Assembly: GCA_035411265.1 (NCBI GenBank)
Contig: DAONSQ010000033.1
Span: forward strand, 1-6,282
Direction of reading: 5' to 3'
Source: UBA1359 sp035411265
Lineage (GTDB): Bacteria; Patescibacteriota; Patescibacteriia; Patescibacteriales; Patescibacteriaceae
DNA length: 6,282 bases
Shown: positions 1-5,773 of the stretch, piece after piece
How positions within the stretch are numbered: the stretch's first letter is position 1
Layout: each line of letters starts with the position of its first letter
Position numbers and translations under genes: made by a program
The notes under the pieces: generated by a model
Seen by the model: only the letters and a program-made list of their open reading frames with translations
Databases searched by the model: none
What the model was told of the DNA's origin: nothing

Positions 1-1513
1 AAACTATAGGTTCTGTCACTGGATTTGTTATTGGATCAGAGCTTGTTTCTGCCGGCAAATTATCTTCCACGACTGGACCATTAGCATAAAGCTCAAAATG
101 CTTAGCATTAACCGTTATAATATTTGCCCAGTTATAGCCGAGATAATTAAAGATTCTCTCACTGGCAATTTGCCGCTTTTGACCACGATCAATCAAGTAA
201 ACATTAGGATTACCATCAACCTTGATCAAGCTGCCATTATCCAGCTTAACCGGTTCGCCAGTCTTGTAGGCTGCCAATTCCTTATCGTCAACAGGGATAA
301 TGCGGCGTTTGGCAAACTTATTGGATAATATCTGCCTATCCCAGACTGGAAATTTACCACCCTCTTCAACCCAATAAACTCCGCCTGTTTTCTTATCCTG
401 AAGCAATGCCCCGGTGGGGTATGTTGAGGTAGCGGTAATCGGTGTTGATTCCTTATAAACTGCCAACTCCTCCCAAGTACCCTTAACTACTTCCTGCTTA
501 TTAAAGCCCATCTTGGCAAAAGCCTTTTGGCTGGTAAAGCCGCGTCGCTTGTCGTCAACCAACAGATAAATAGCGCCTGAAGGGGCTTGGACTAAAGAAT
601 ATTGCTGAAATTTAATTGGCGTACCATCAGGATAATTGTTTAAATCTTCCTTGCGAACTGCGACTATCTTATTGAGATCAAAACGAGAAACTAAAGCACC
701 TTTGCTAGAAAATGGCCGCTTGCGACCAGACTGGACCAGGTAGACAGTTTCTTCGCCGACAGCCTGAAGCAATGAACCGTCAGGATAAAGCTGCGTAAAA
801 TATCTTTGCCACAATTTCCAAAAATTATAATTTCCATTATACACATGGGGGGTATAATTATAGAGGGCAGCCGTCGCTTTATTGGCTGGTATTATTTCAC
901 TCGGCTCCTTACCGGTATTAGTAACCGTATAAACCTGGCCGACTTGGTATCTATAGTAGCGGGGATTAACAATATAATCGTAAAATTGTAGCGCCGCCGC
1001 ATTGACTTGTTTACCAAAACCACGCCAACGCTCGCCACAAGCGGCGTTGTCAGGGCAACCATAACCGACTGCCCAATCTAATTGGCTTTGCTTTGGCTTA
1101 GTATTGCTTTCAATTAAACTTTGTTCTTTTTGTAATAACACAATTAAAAAACGTGGACTAATAGAAATCTTCGGACACTTGCTTTTAGCCTCATTAAAAT
1201 CTTGCGGATTTGCCATATCAACGCCGCTGCAATCGTAATTATTGGTTGCTGCATTATAGATTATCTCAGCCGCTGTCCTGGTTGCCCCATAATAATCCAT
1301 TGCCTGATAAGTCGCCAAAAAGCTATTGCGCTCTTCCAGAAATTTTTGAATCTCCGCCAAACTCATAGCGTTGGTATCGGTTATTTCTTGGTCGGTAATA
1401 ATTAGATTCGGATTAAATTCGGCTGCTCGAGCTAATCTAACTCCGCCAAAAACTACCGCTACCACTAATAAGCAGCCGATAACTATTCCAAATTTCTGAC
1501 GCAATGATTCCAT
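1..1513 (-). CDS. Exported lysozyme-like (putative peptidoglycan hydrolase) protein with four C-terminal repeats; 3' end cut off
   Basis: The reading frame is open from ATG at 1513 to the window edge: 504 codons and no stop, so the C-terminus is missing. Residues 1-30 form a signal peptide: basic start, hydrophobic core at about 9-25, and an ARA cleavage site before AEF. Residues about 35-243 resemble a lysozyme/transglycosylase-like domain found in exported proteins of Patescibacteria and Actinobacteria. Its hallmarks are LLQKEQ at 126-131, where E130 is the candidate catalytic acid, and the segment ATAALYNYTP at 213-222. Cysteines 95, 113, 153 and 159 could form disulfides outside the cell. 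Residues about 246-484 are four repeats of roughly 58-64 residues, followed by a Pro/Thr/Ser-rich linker. The protein probably acts in or on the cell envelope; cleavage of peptidoglycan is inferred from fold resemblance only. It starts 10 bases after clpB with no terminator between, so co-transcription is likely. No good Shine-Dalgarno is seen; the start was chosen for the signal peptide. Confidence 0.85.
   Translation of the reverse strand, partial: MESLRQKFGIVIGCLLVVAVVFGGVRLARAAEFNPNLIITDQEITDTNAMSLAEIQKFLEERNSFLATYQAMDYYGATRTAAEIIYNAATNNYDCSGVDMANPQDFNEAKSKCPKISISPRFLIVLLQKEQSLIESNTKPKQSQLDWAVGYGCPDNAACGERWRGFGKQVNAAALQFYDYIVNPRYYRYQVGQVYTVTNTGKEPSEIIPANKATAALYNYTPHVYNGNYNFWKLWQRYFTQLYPDGSLLQAVGEETVYLVQSGRKRPFSSKGALVSRFDLNKIVAVRKEDLNNYPDGTPIKFQQYSLVQAPSGAIYLLVDDKRRGFTSQKAFAKMGFNKQEVVKGTWEELAVYKESTPITATSTYPTGALLQDKKTGGVYWVEEGGKFPVWDRQILSNKFAKRRIIPVDDKELAAYKTGEPVKLDNGSLIKVDGNPNVYLIDRGQKRQIASERIFNYLGYNWANIITVNAKHFELYANGPVVEDNLPAETSSDPITNPVTEPIV
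62..778 (-). repeat. Four tandem protein repeats within the exported protein
   Basis: This is the part of the leftward gene coding residues 246-484. Four units of about 58-64 residues share a core of the form (V/I)Y(L/W)(V/I/L)..G.KR.F.S. The cores lie at residues 257-270, 315-328, 379-392 and 438-451, and each unit ends in an acidic/Leu segment followed by a Tyr and a G.P or similar turn. Unit 3 is the most diverged: W replaces L in the core and it lacks the KR pair. The DNA itself has diverged, so these are old duplications visible at protein level only. Such repeats occur in surface proteins; binding of a wall or surface polymer is a guess. Confidence 0.7.
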
Positions 1514-1523
1514 GTTTTTATAA

Positions 1524-4151
1524 TTAATCTCTTTTAAAAGTAACTTGCTGTCCTGATTCTAATTCAGCCGTGATAATACTGCCTTCCTTGATTTTACCTT
1601 CAATGATCTGCAGCGCCAGCTCATCGAGAACCTGGTTTTGAATAACTCGCTTTAACGGTCGAGCACCAAAAGTAATATCATAACCTTTGTCGGCAATATG
1701 TTTTTTTACTTTAGCTGTAACCTTAAACTTAATACCCTTGAGCGCTAAACGGCGACCGACTTTCTGCAATTCTAAATCGACAATATTACTGATCGCTTCT
1801 TTACTCAAGCTCTTAAAAATAACGATTTCATCAATACGGTTTAAAAATTCCAGCTTAAAATGATTTTTCAAGATATTATCTAGCTTGTCCTTCATTTCAT
1901 CGCTGCGCATCTCTGCCAGTTTATTAGCGTCACTGCCATCATAAAAACCAATCGAATAATCCTTAATAATTTCATTACCTAGATTGGAGGTCATGATAAT
2001 AATCGTATTTTTAAAATTAATAACCCGGCCTTTAGCATCAGTCAATCGGCCGTCATCCAGAATTTGCAATAAAATATTAAAGACTTCCGGATGAGCTTTT
2101 TCAATTTCATCAAATAAAATAACGCTATATGGTCGGCGACGAACCCGATCAATCAGCTGACCGCCATCATCATAGCCGACATAGCCAGCTGGCGCTCCCA
2201 AAATCTTAGAAACACTATGCTTTTCCATAAATTCACTCATATCTAAGCGAATCAGGGCATTCTCATCATCAAACATAAACTCAGCCAACGTTTTGGCTAA
2301 CTCGGTTTTACCAACACCAGTCGGACCAACAAACAAGAACGAACCGATTGGTTTACGCTCCTCATTGATTCCCGCTCGTGAACGACGGATAGCATTAGCC
2401 ACAGCCACAATAGCTTCATCTTGACCGATAACTCGTCCCTTAAGATAATCTTCGATTTTGATTAATTTCTGAGCCTCAGTTTCTAGCATTCGCGCCATCG
2501 GAATACCAGTCCAACGGGCCACTACTTTAGCAATATCTTCCTCATCAACCTCTTCTTTTAAAATCCTTTGACCAGCACTTTGGACCTTAAGCAGATTCTG
2601 CCTTTCGCTATCAATTGATTTCTCTAATTCCGGAATACGGCTATAGCGAATTTCCGCCACTTTAGTTAAATCATCACCACGACGCTCAATAATTTCTGCC
2701 TGCGCTCGAAGTTCGTCAATTTCTTTTTTAAACTGGCGGATCTTAGAAATTATCTCACGCTCATTTGACCAGTGCAATTCCAATTGCTTGGCTTTTTCTT
2801 TCAAATTCTCTAAATCTCGATTGACTTTACGAGCTTTGTCTTTATTATCTTCCTTTAATAAACCAACTTTCATGATTTCTAAGCGACGGATTTCTCGTTT
2901 TAAGCTATCTAGTTCGTCAGGGGAAGAATCAATTTCCATCCTTAAGCTCGAAGTCGCTTCATCAATTAGATCAACTGCCTTATCTGGCAAGAAACGGTCG
3001 GTAATATAGCGAGACGACAGCTTGACAGCTGCGATAATCGCATCATCCGTTATACGAACACCGTGATGGACTTCATATTTCTCCTTAATACCGCGCAAAA
3101 TCGAAATCGCATCTTCAGTACCTGGTTCTTCAACATAGATTGGCTGGAAACGGCGCTCTAGAGCTGCATCTTTTTCAATATATTTTTGATACTCCTTGGT
3201 TGTGGTTGCGCCAACTAACTTAATCTCACCTCGAGCTAAAGCTGGTTTGAGCATATTAGAAGCATCCATGGAACCCTCTGAAGCGCCAGCCCCAACAATG
3301 GTATGGAGTTCATCAACAAATAAAATAGCTTCACCATTACTTTTCTGCACTTCTTTAATTACTGATTTTAAACGATCTTCAAATTCACCCCGAAATTTAG
3401 CTCCAGCAATTAAAGAACCCAAATCTAAACTGATTAATTCTTTACCTTTCAATGTTTCCGGTACATCGCCAGCAATAATTCTTTGCGCTAAACCTTCCAC
3501 AATAGCCGTTTTACCAGTTCCGGCTTCACCAATTAAAACTGGATTATTTTTTGTGCGTCGTGACAAAACCTGCATAATTCGACGAATCTCCTCATCACGA
3601 CCAATAACCGGATCAAGCTTCTTTTGTCGAGCCAAATCCGTTAAATTAATAGCATATTTCTGTAAAATCTTATATTTCTTCTCGGCATCAGTTGATTGAG
3701 CCGCTTGTGAACCACGAAGCTCAATCAAAGCCTTTAATAATCCCTCATACTCCAAACCAGATTTCAATAAAATAGCTTGTGCTTTGGACTTAATCCCAAC
3801 GATTGCTAATAACAAATGTTCAGTAGCAATATATTCGTCGTCTAGATTTTTAGCTTCCTTTCGAGCTCGTTCAATAACCATCGAAGCTTCAGCCGTGCCC
3901 TGGACTACGCCTTCAGCCACTTCAGCATTTTCTGATTTAGGCAGTTTAGCTAACTCGGTTTCAACTTGACTAGCAATCAAATCTGGATCAATTTTTTGCG
4001 CTTCAATTACTGGCCGAACCAAGCTTTCGTCCTGTTGTAGCAGAGCTAAAAGCAAATGCAAGGCGCCAATAAATTCTTGCCCCGATTGCTGAGCAATCAT
4101 CTGTGCATTAACAATGGCTTCTTGTGATTTTTGAGTAAATTTGTCTAACAT
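1524..4151 (-). CDS. clpB: ATP-dependent disaggregase ClpB (Hsp100 chaperone)
   Basis: This is the cytoplasmic hexameric AAA+ chaperone that, with DnaK, threads proteins out of aggregates after heat stress. The 875 residues match the usual family length of about 860. Domains in order: Clp_N repeats (1-145); first ATPase with Walker A GEAGTGKT (208-215, K214), Walker B ending D280-E281, pore loop AKFRG (F253 where Tyr is usual) and arginine fingers R333/R334; a full-size ClpB-type coiled-coil middle domain (about 405-535); second ATPase with Walker A GPTGVGKT (609-616, K615), Walker B D681-E682, pore loop GYVGY (656-660), sensor 1 N723, arginine finger R772 and sensor 2 GARP (R831). All catalytic residues are present. 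Two oddities: residues 734-736 read IGF, placed like the ClpP-docking motif of ClpA/ClpC, and FRPEFLNR is replaced by FKLEFLNR. The middle domain argues against ClpA or ClpC. The first ATG in frame was chosen, although no Shine-Dalgarno precedes it. Expression is probably under the CIRCE-like operator at 4184-4212. Confidence 0.97.
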   Translation of the reverse strand: MLDKFTQKSQEAIVNAQMIAQQSGQEFIGALHLLLALLQQDESLVRPVIEAQKIDPDLIASQVETELAKLPKSENAEVAEGVVQGTAEASMVIERARKEAKNLDDEYIATEHLLLAIVGIKSKAQAILLKSGLEYEGLLKALIELRGSQAAQSTDAEKKYKILQKYAINLTDLARQKKLDPVIGRDEEIRRIMQVLSRRTKNNPVLIGEAGTGKTAIVEGLAQRIIAGDVPETLKGKELISLDLGSLIAGAKFRGEFEDRLKSVIKEVQKSNGEAILFVDELHTIVGAGASEGSMDASNMLKPALARGEIKLVGATTTKEYQKYIEKDAALERRFQPIYVEEPGTEDAISILRGIKEKYEVHHGVRITDDAIIAAVKLSSRYITDRFLPDKAVDLIDEATSSLRMEIDSSPDELDSLKREIRRLEIMKVGLLKEDNKDKARKVNRDLENLKEKAKQLELHWSNEREIISKIRQFKKEIDELRAQAEIIERRGDDLTKVAEIRYSRIPELEKSIDSERQNLLKVQSAGQRILKEEVDEEDIAKVVARWTGIPMARMLETEAQKLIKIEDYLKGRVIGQDEAIVAVANAIRRSRAGINEERKPIGSFLFVGPTGVGKTELAKTLAEFMFDDENALIRLDMSEFMEKHSVSKILGAPAGYVGYDDGGQLIDRVRRRPYSVILFDEIEKAHPEVFNILLQILDDGRLTDAKGRVINFKNTIIIMTSNLGNEIIKDYSIGFYDGSDANKLAEMRSDEMKDKLDNILKNHFKLEFLNRIDEIVIFKSLSKEAISNIVDLELQKVGRRLALKGIKFKVTAKVKKHIADKGYDITFGARPLKRVIQNQVLDELALQIIEGKIKEGSIITAELESGQQVTFKRD

Positions 4152-4183
4152 ATCGTAAATTTTTATTAAAAGCTACTTTTCCC

Positions 4184-4212
4184 TTTAGCAGTCAAATGAA
4201 TAGACTGCTAAA
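4184..4212 (-). promoter_or_regulatory. CIRCE-like HrcA operator of clpB
   Basis: TTTAGCAGTC (4184-4193) and GACTGCTAAA (4203-4212) form a perfect 10-bp inverted repeat around a 9-base spacer. The CIRCE operator bound by the heat-shock repressor HrcA is TTAGCACTC, nine bases, GAGTGCTAA. Here 16 of 18 arm positions agree and the two differences are one symmetric exchange, so dyad symmetry is kept. It lies 5' of clpB and covers the predicted start of transcription, the usual position for HrcA repression. Release of HrcA on heat stress would switch on clpB and probably the gene after it. Most of the repeat would also be transcribed and could fold at the 5' end of the mRNA. Confidence 0.85.
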
Positions 4213-4214
4213 AT

Positions 4215-4243
4215 AATATAGCTAAGCCCGAGCTGCCTGTCAA
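4215..4243 (-). promoter_or_regulatory. Main sigma-70 promoter of clpB
   Basis: On the minus strand a perfect -35 TTGACA (4243-4238) is followed by a 17-base spacer and the -10 TATATT (4220-4215). Transcription should start near 4207-4209, inside the CIRCE-like arm, leaving a leader of about 55 bases before the clpB ATG. Near-consensus boxes with an overlapping operator fit a strong promoter held down by a repressor. Confidence 0.8.
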
Positions 4244-4244
4244 G

Positions 4245-4273
4245 ATTATAGCACAAAAAGACATAATCACGAA
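4245..4273 (-). promoter_or_regulatory. Possible second, upstream clpB promoter (extended -10)
   Basis: On the minus strand TGCTATAAT (4253-4245) is a perfect -10 with the TGn extension. The -35 position 17 bases away reads TTCGTG (4273-4268), a weak match, as extended -10 promoters tolerate. Transcription would start near 4238, upstream of the CIRCE-like site, so a bound repressor could only block it as a roadblock. AT-rich DNA yields chance matches, hence the low confidence. Confidence 0.35.
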
Positions 4274-4277
4274 AAAC

Positions 4278-4334
4278 ATTGACAAATTAGCTTATTCGCC
4301 ATAAAGTGGCCTTAGAAAATCGTACTTTGTCAAT
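4278..4334. repeat. 9-bp inverted repeat flanking the promoter of the membrane-protein gene
   Basis: ATTGACAAA (4278-4286) and TTTGTCAAT (4326-4334) are perfect reverse complements 39 bases apart. The left arm contains the rightward -35 box and the right arm ends just before the Shine-Dalgarno. It may be a paired operator or a chance match. Confidence 0.4.
4279..4307 (+). promoter_or_regulatory. Probable sigma-70 promoter of the membrane-protein gene
   Basis: A perfect -35 TTGACA (4279-4284) is followed, after 17 bases, by TAAAGT (4302-4307), which matches four of six -10 positions. Transcription would start near 4314, giving a leader of about 34 bases. It is divergent from the clpB promoter, and the CIRCE-like site is some 70 bases away, so direct HrcA control of this gene is unlikely. 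Confidence 0.5.
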
Positions 4335-4341
4335 AAGGAGG
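4335..4341 (+). promoter_or_regulatory. Strong Shine-Dalgarno that fixes the start at 4348
   Basis: AAGGAGG lies six bases before ATG 4348. It decides between this ATG and an in-frame GTG at 4306, which overlaps the predicted -10 box. It is the only textbook ribosome binding site in the window. Confidence 0.85.
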
Positions 4342-4347
4342 TTAAAA

Positions 4348-4965
4348 ATGACTAATAACCATCAAAAAAGTACCGCTGAATTAAATTTAAGCGGGGATTG
4401 GCCAATCAAATTAAAAGAAAACCCAGCTCTATTTTTTGATCTTAACGCTGAAACCACCATCTCCATGGAAGATCATTGCGAGATGGAAAAAAATCAATGG
4501 AACTTGGCAGCCTATTTAATCAAACAAGCTCATAAATATTATCTAAGCAAAATAAAACCACTTCAAAAAGATATTAGCTATCATCAAGGTTGCCTTATTT
4601 TTTACTCAATTACGCTAATAGTCTTGCTGTTTTTCTTAGAAGAAGCCTTCCTGTTGCTAATACCTGACCTTTTAACACTATTATTAATTATACTAATTAT
4701 TGTTAACTGCCTTGCCTTAATTAGTAATATTAAGCGCATTAAAGATTTAAAAAGAGTGATATCTGCTCTTGGCAGCGGCGATATTTTTGTTATTAATAGT
4801 CTTCAAAAAGGCATTTTATATCTCAGTACCAGCAACACGGCCAAAATAATTTCCATCAGACAGAGTGAAATTATTTTAGAGCAAATTTGGCAAGATAGCT
4901 TTTTCTCTTTCGATGCCGTTGAAAGGGAGAAGTGGCGCAAACTTTTCCCAAAACAAAAAAAATAA
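4348..4965 (+). CDS. Hypothetical two-helix membrane protein, family not recognised
   Basis: I do not recognise this 205-residue protein. Residues 1-80 are polar and end in a probable helix (about 46-75). Two strongly hydrophobic segments follow, at about 82-104 and 106-127, separated by only a few residues around Pro106. They form a membrane hairpin, which would leave both ends on the same side, probably the cytoplasm given the basic NIKRIKDLKR at 127-136. The C-terminal 70 residues (KIISIRQSEIILEQIW at 166-181, then a basic tail ending KQKK) look like a small mixed alpha/beta domain. There is no signal peptide, no catalytic motif I can name and no lipobox. It has its own promoter and terminator, so it is probably a single-gene unit. 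It is divergent from clpB; a role in membrane stress is suggested only by that position. Confidence 0.85.
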   Translation: MTNNHQKSTAELNLSGDWPIKLKENPALFFDLNAETTISMEDHCEMEKNQWNLAAYLIKQAHKYYLSKIKPLQKDISYHQGCLIFYSITLIVLLFFLEEAFLLLIPDLLTLLLIILIIVNCLALISNIKRIKDLKRVISALGSGDIFVINSLQKGILYLSTSNTAKIISIRQSEIILEQIWQDSFFSFDAVEREKWRKLFPKQKK

Positions 4966-4970
4966 CAATT

Positions 4971-5000
4971 AAAGGGGCTTAAAAAAGCCTCTTTTTTCTT
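4971..5000 (+). terminator. Intrinsic terminator after the membrane-protein gene
   Basis: AAAGGGGCTT (4971-4980) pairs with AAGCCTCTTT (4985-4994) to give a ten-base-pair stem with one G-U pair and an AAAA loop. The T-rich run TTTCTT follows. It starts five bases after the TAA at 4963-4965. It separates this gene from the AlkD-like gene, which has its own promoter. Confidence 0.9.
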
Positions 5001-5026
5001 GCTTTTAAAATTCGCTGCGTTATAAT
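4999..5026 (+). promoter_or_regulatory. Probable promoter of the AlkD-like gene
   Basis: A perfect -10 TATAAT (5021-5026) is preceded, 16 bases upstream, by TTGCTT (4999-5004), which matches three of six -35 positions. Transcription would start near 5033, leaving a leader of only about 14 bases with no Shine-Dalgarno. A perfect 6-bp inverted repeat, GCGTTA (5017-5022) and TAACGC (5026-5031), overlaps the -10 box and could be an operator. Confidence 0.55.
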
Positions 5027-5046
5027 AACGCTAGAATAAATTTTTT

Positions 5047-5772
5047 ATGACCACCAAAAAAGCAACTGCCAAACAAATAATTACTGCCCTAAAACAACTA
5101 CACAATCCTGCTAAAGCTGAAATTTTAGCGCGTTTTTTTAAAACTGGTCCAGGAGAATATGGCGAAGGCGATATTTTTTGGGGGATTACCGTGCCCGAAC
5201 AACGTTTAATTGCTAAAAGTTACCTCGATATCAGTCTAGCTGAAATAGAAAAATTACTTACTCATCCTATTCACGAAGTTCGCTTAACCGGCGCCTTGAT
5301 TTTAGTTGAGCAGTGTAATAAAAGTAAAGATAAATCAAAGATAGAAAATATATTAGATTTTTATCTAAATAATCTCAAATACTTTAATAACTGGGACCTA
5401 ATTGATTTAAGTGCTCCTAAAATAATTGGTAGCTATTTAGTCAAAAATCCAGACAAGAAAGATCTCTTAAACCAGCTGAGTCAAAATTCCAATTTATGGA
5501 TTAGGCGAGCAGCTATGGTAGCTAACCTAGCATTAATAAGAAACGGTGATTGTCAAACAACAATCAAGCTAGCGCCAAAATATCTAAACGAAACTCATGA
5601 CCTCCTTCACAAGGCTACTGGCTGGTTACTCAGAGAAGTCGGAAAACACGAAGAAAAATTACTTTTAGACTTTCTCAATAAATACGCTATCCAAATGCCT
5701 CGAGTGATGTTACGCTACAGCTTAGAAAAACTGCCGCAAGCTTTAAGACTAAAATATTTAAACACCAAATAA
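5047..5772 (+). CDS. AlkD-like DNA alkylation repair glycosylase
   Basis: This 241-residue protein belongs to the DNA alkylation repair (AlkD) family: all-helical HEAT-repeat DNA glycosylases that remove positively charged alkylated purines such as 3-methyladenine and 7-methylguanine. B. cereus AlkD has about the same length. The family signature GPGEYGEGDIFWGITVPEQR spans 34-53. The active-site pattern WxxxD is W116 to D120, LWIRR at 150-154 supplies the DNA-contacting arginine, and W193 in GWLLRE fits the second active-site tryptophan. The spacings agree with W109, D113, R148 and W187 of B. cereus AlkD as I recall them, so the enzyme is expected to be active. The ATG at 5047 is the only sensible start; no Shine-Dalgarno precedes it and the leader is very short. 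The next gene begins one base after the stop, so both are probably on one transcript. Exact substrate range cannot be read from the sequence. Confidence 0.93.
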   Translation: MTTKKATAKQIITALKQLHNPAKAEILARFFKTGPGEYGEGDIFWGITVPEQRLIAKSYLDISLAEIEKLLTHPIHEVRLTGALILVEQCNKSKDKSKIENILDFYLNNLKYFNNWDLIDLSAPKIIGSYLVKNPDKKDLLNQLSQNSNLWIRRAAMVANLALIRNGDCQTTIKLAPKYLNETHDLLHKATGWLLREVGKHEEKLLLDFLNKYAIQMPRVMLRYSLEKLPQALRLKYLNTK

Positions 5773-5773
5773 A

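Noticed and set aside
98..1405. Three short plus-strand open frames (98-328, 806-991, 1202-1405)
   Set aside because: They lie opposite a continuous 504-codon minus-strand frame with a signal peptide and recognisable domains; their translations show no family features.
1455..1513. Lipoprotein signal at VIGC (residues 11-14 of the exported protein)
   Set aside because: The Cys sits in the middle of the hydrophobic core with hydrophobic residues continuing after it, and a better ARA signal peptidase I site follows at 28-30.
2788..3969. Plus-strand open frames within clpB (2788-3009, 3196-3699, 3784-3969)
   Set aside because: They are antisense shadows of the highly conserved ClpB frame; the Ser-rich translation is what antisense of Glu/Leu/Lys-rich coding gives.
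1524..4151. Calling the large ATPase ClpC or ClpA because of the IGF loop
   Set aside because: The coiled-coil middle domain is of full ClpB size and the rest aligns with ClpB motif by motif.
4221..4234. Short AGCT-containing dyad in the clpB promoter spacer
   Set aside because: The arms are only three to four bases and lie between the -35 and -10 boxes; too short to separate from chance.
4306..4347. GTG at 4306 as start of the membrane protein, adding 14 residues
   Set aside because: It overlaps the predicted -10 box and has no Shine-Dalgarno, whereas ATG 4348 has AAGGAGG at six bases.
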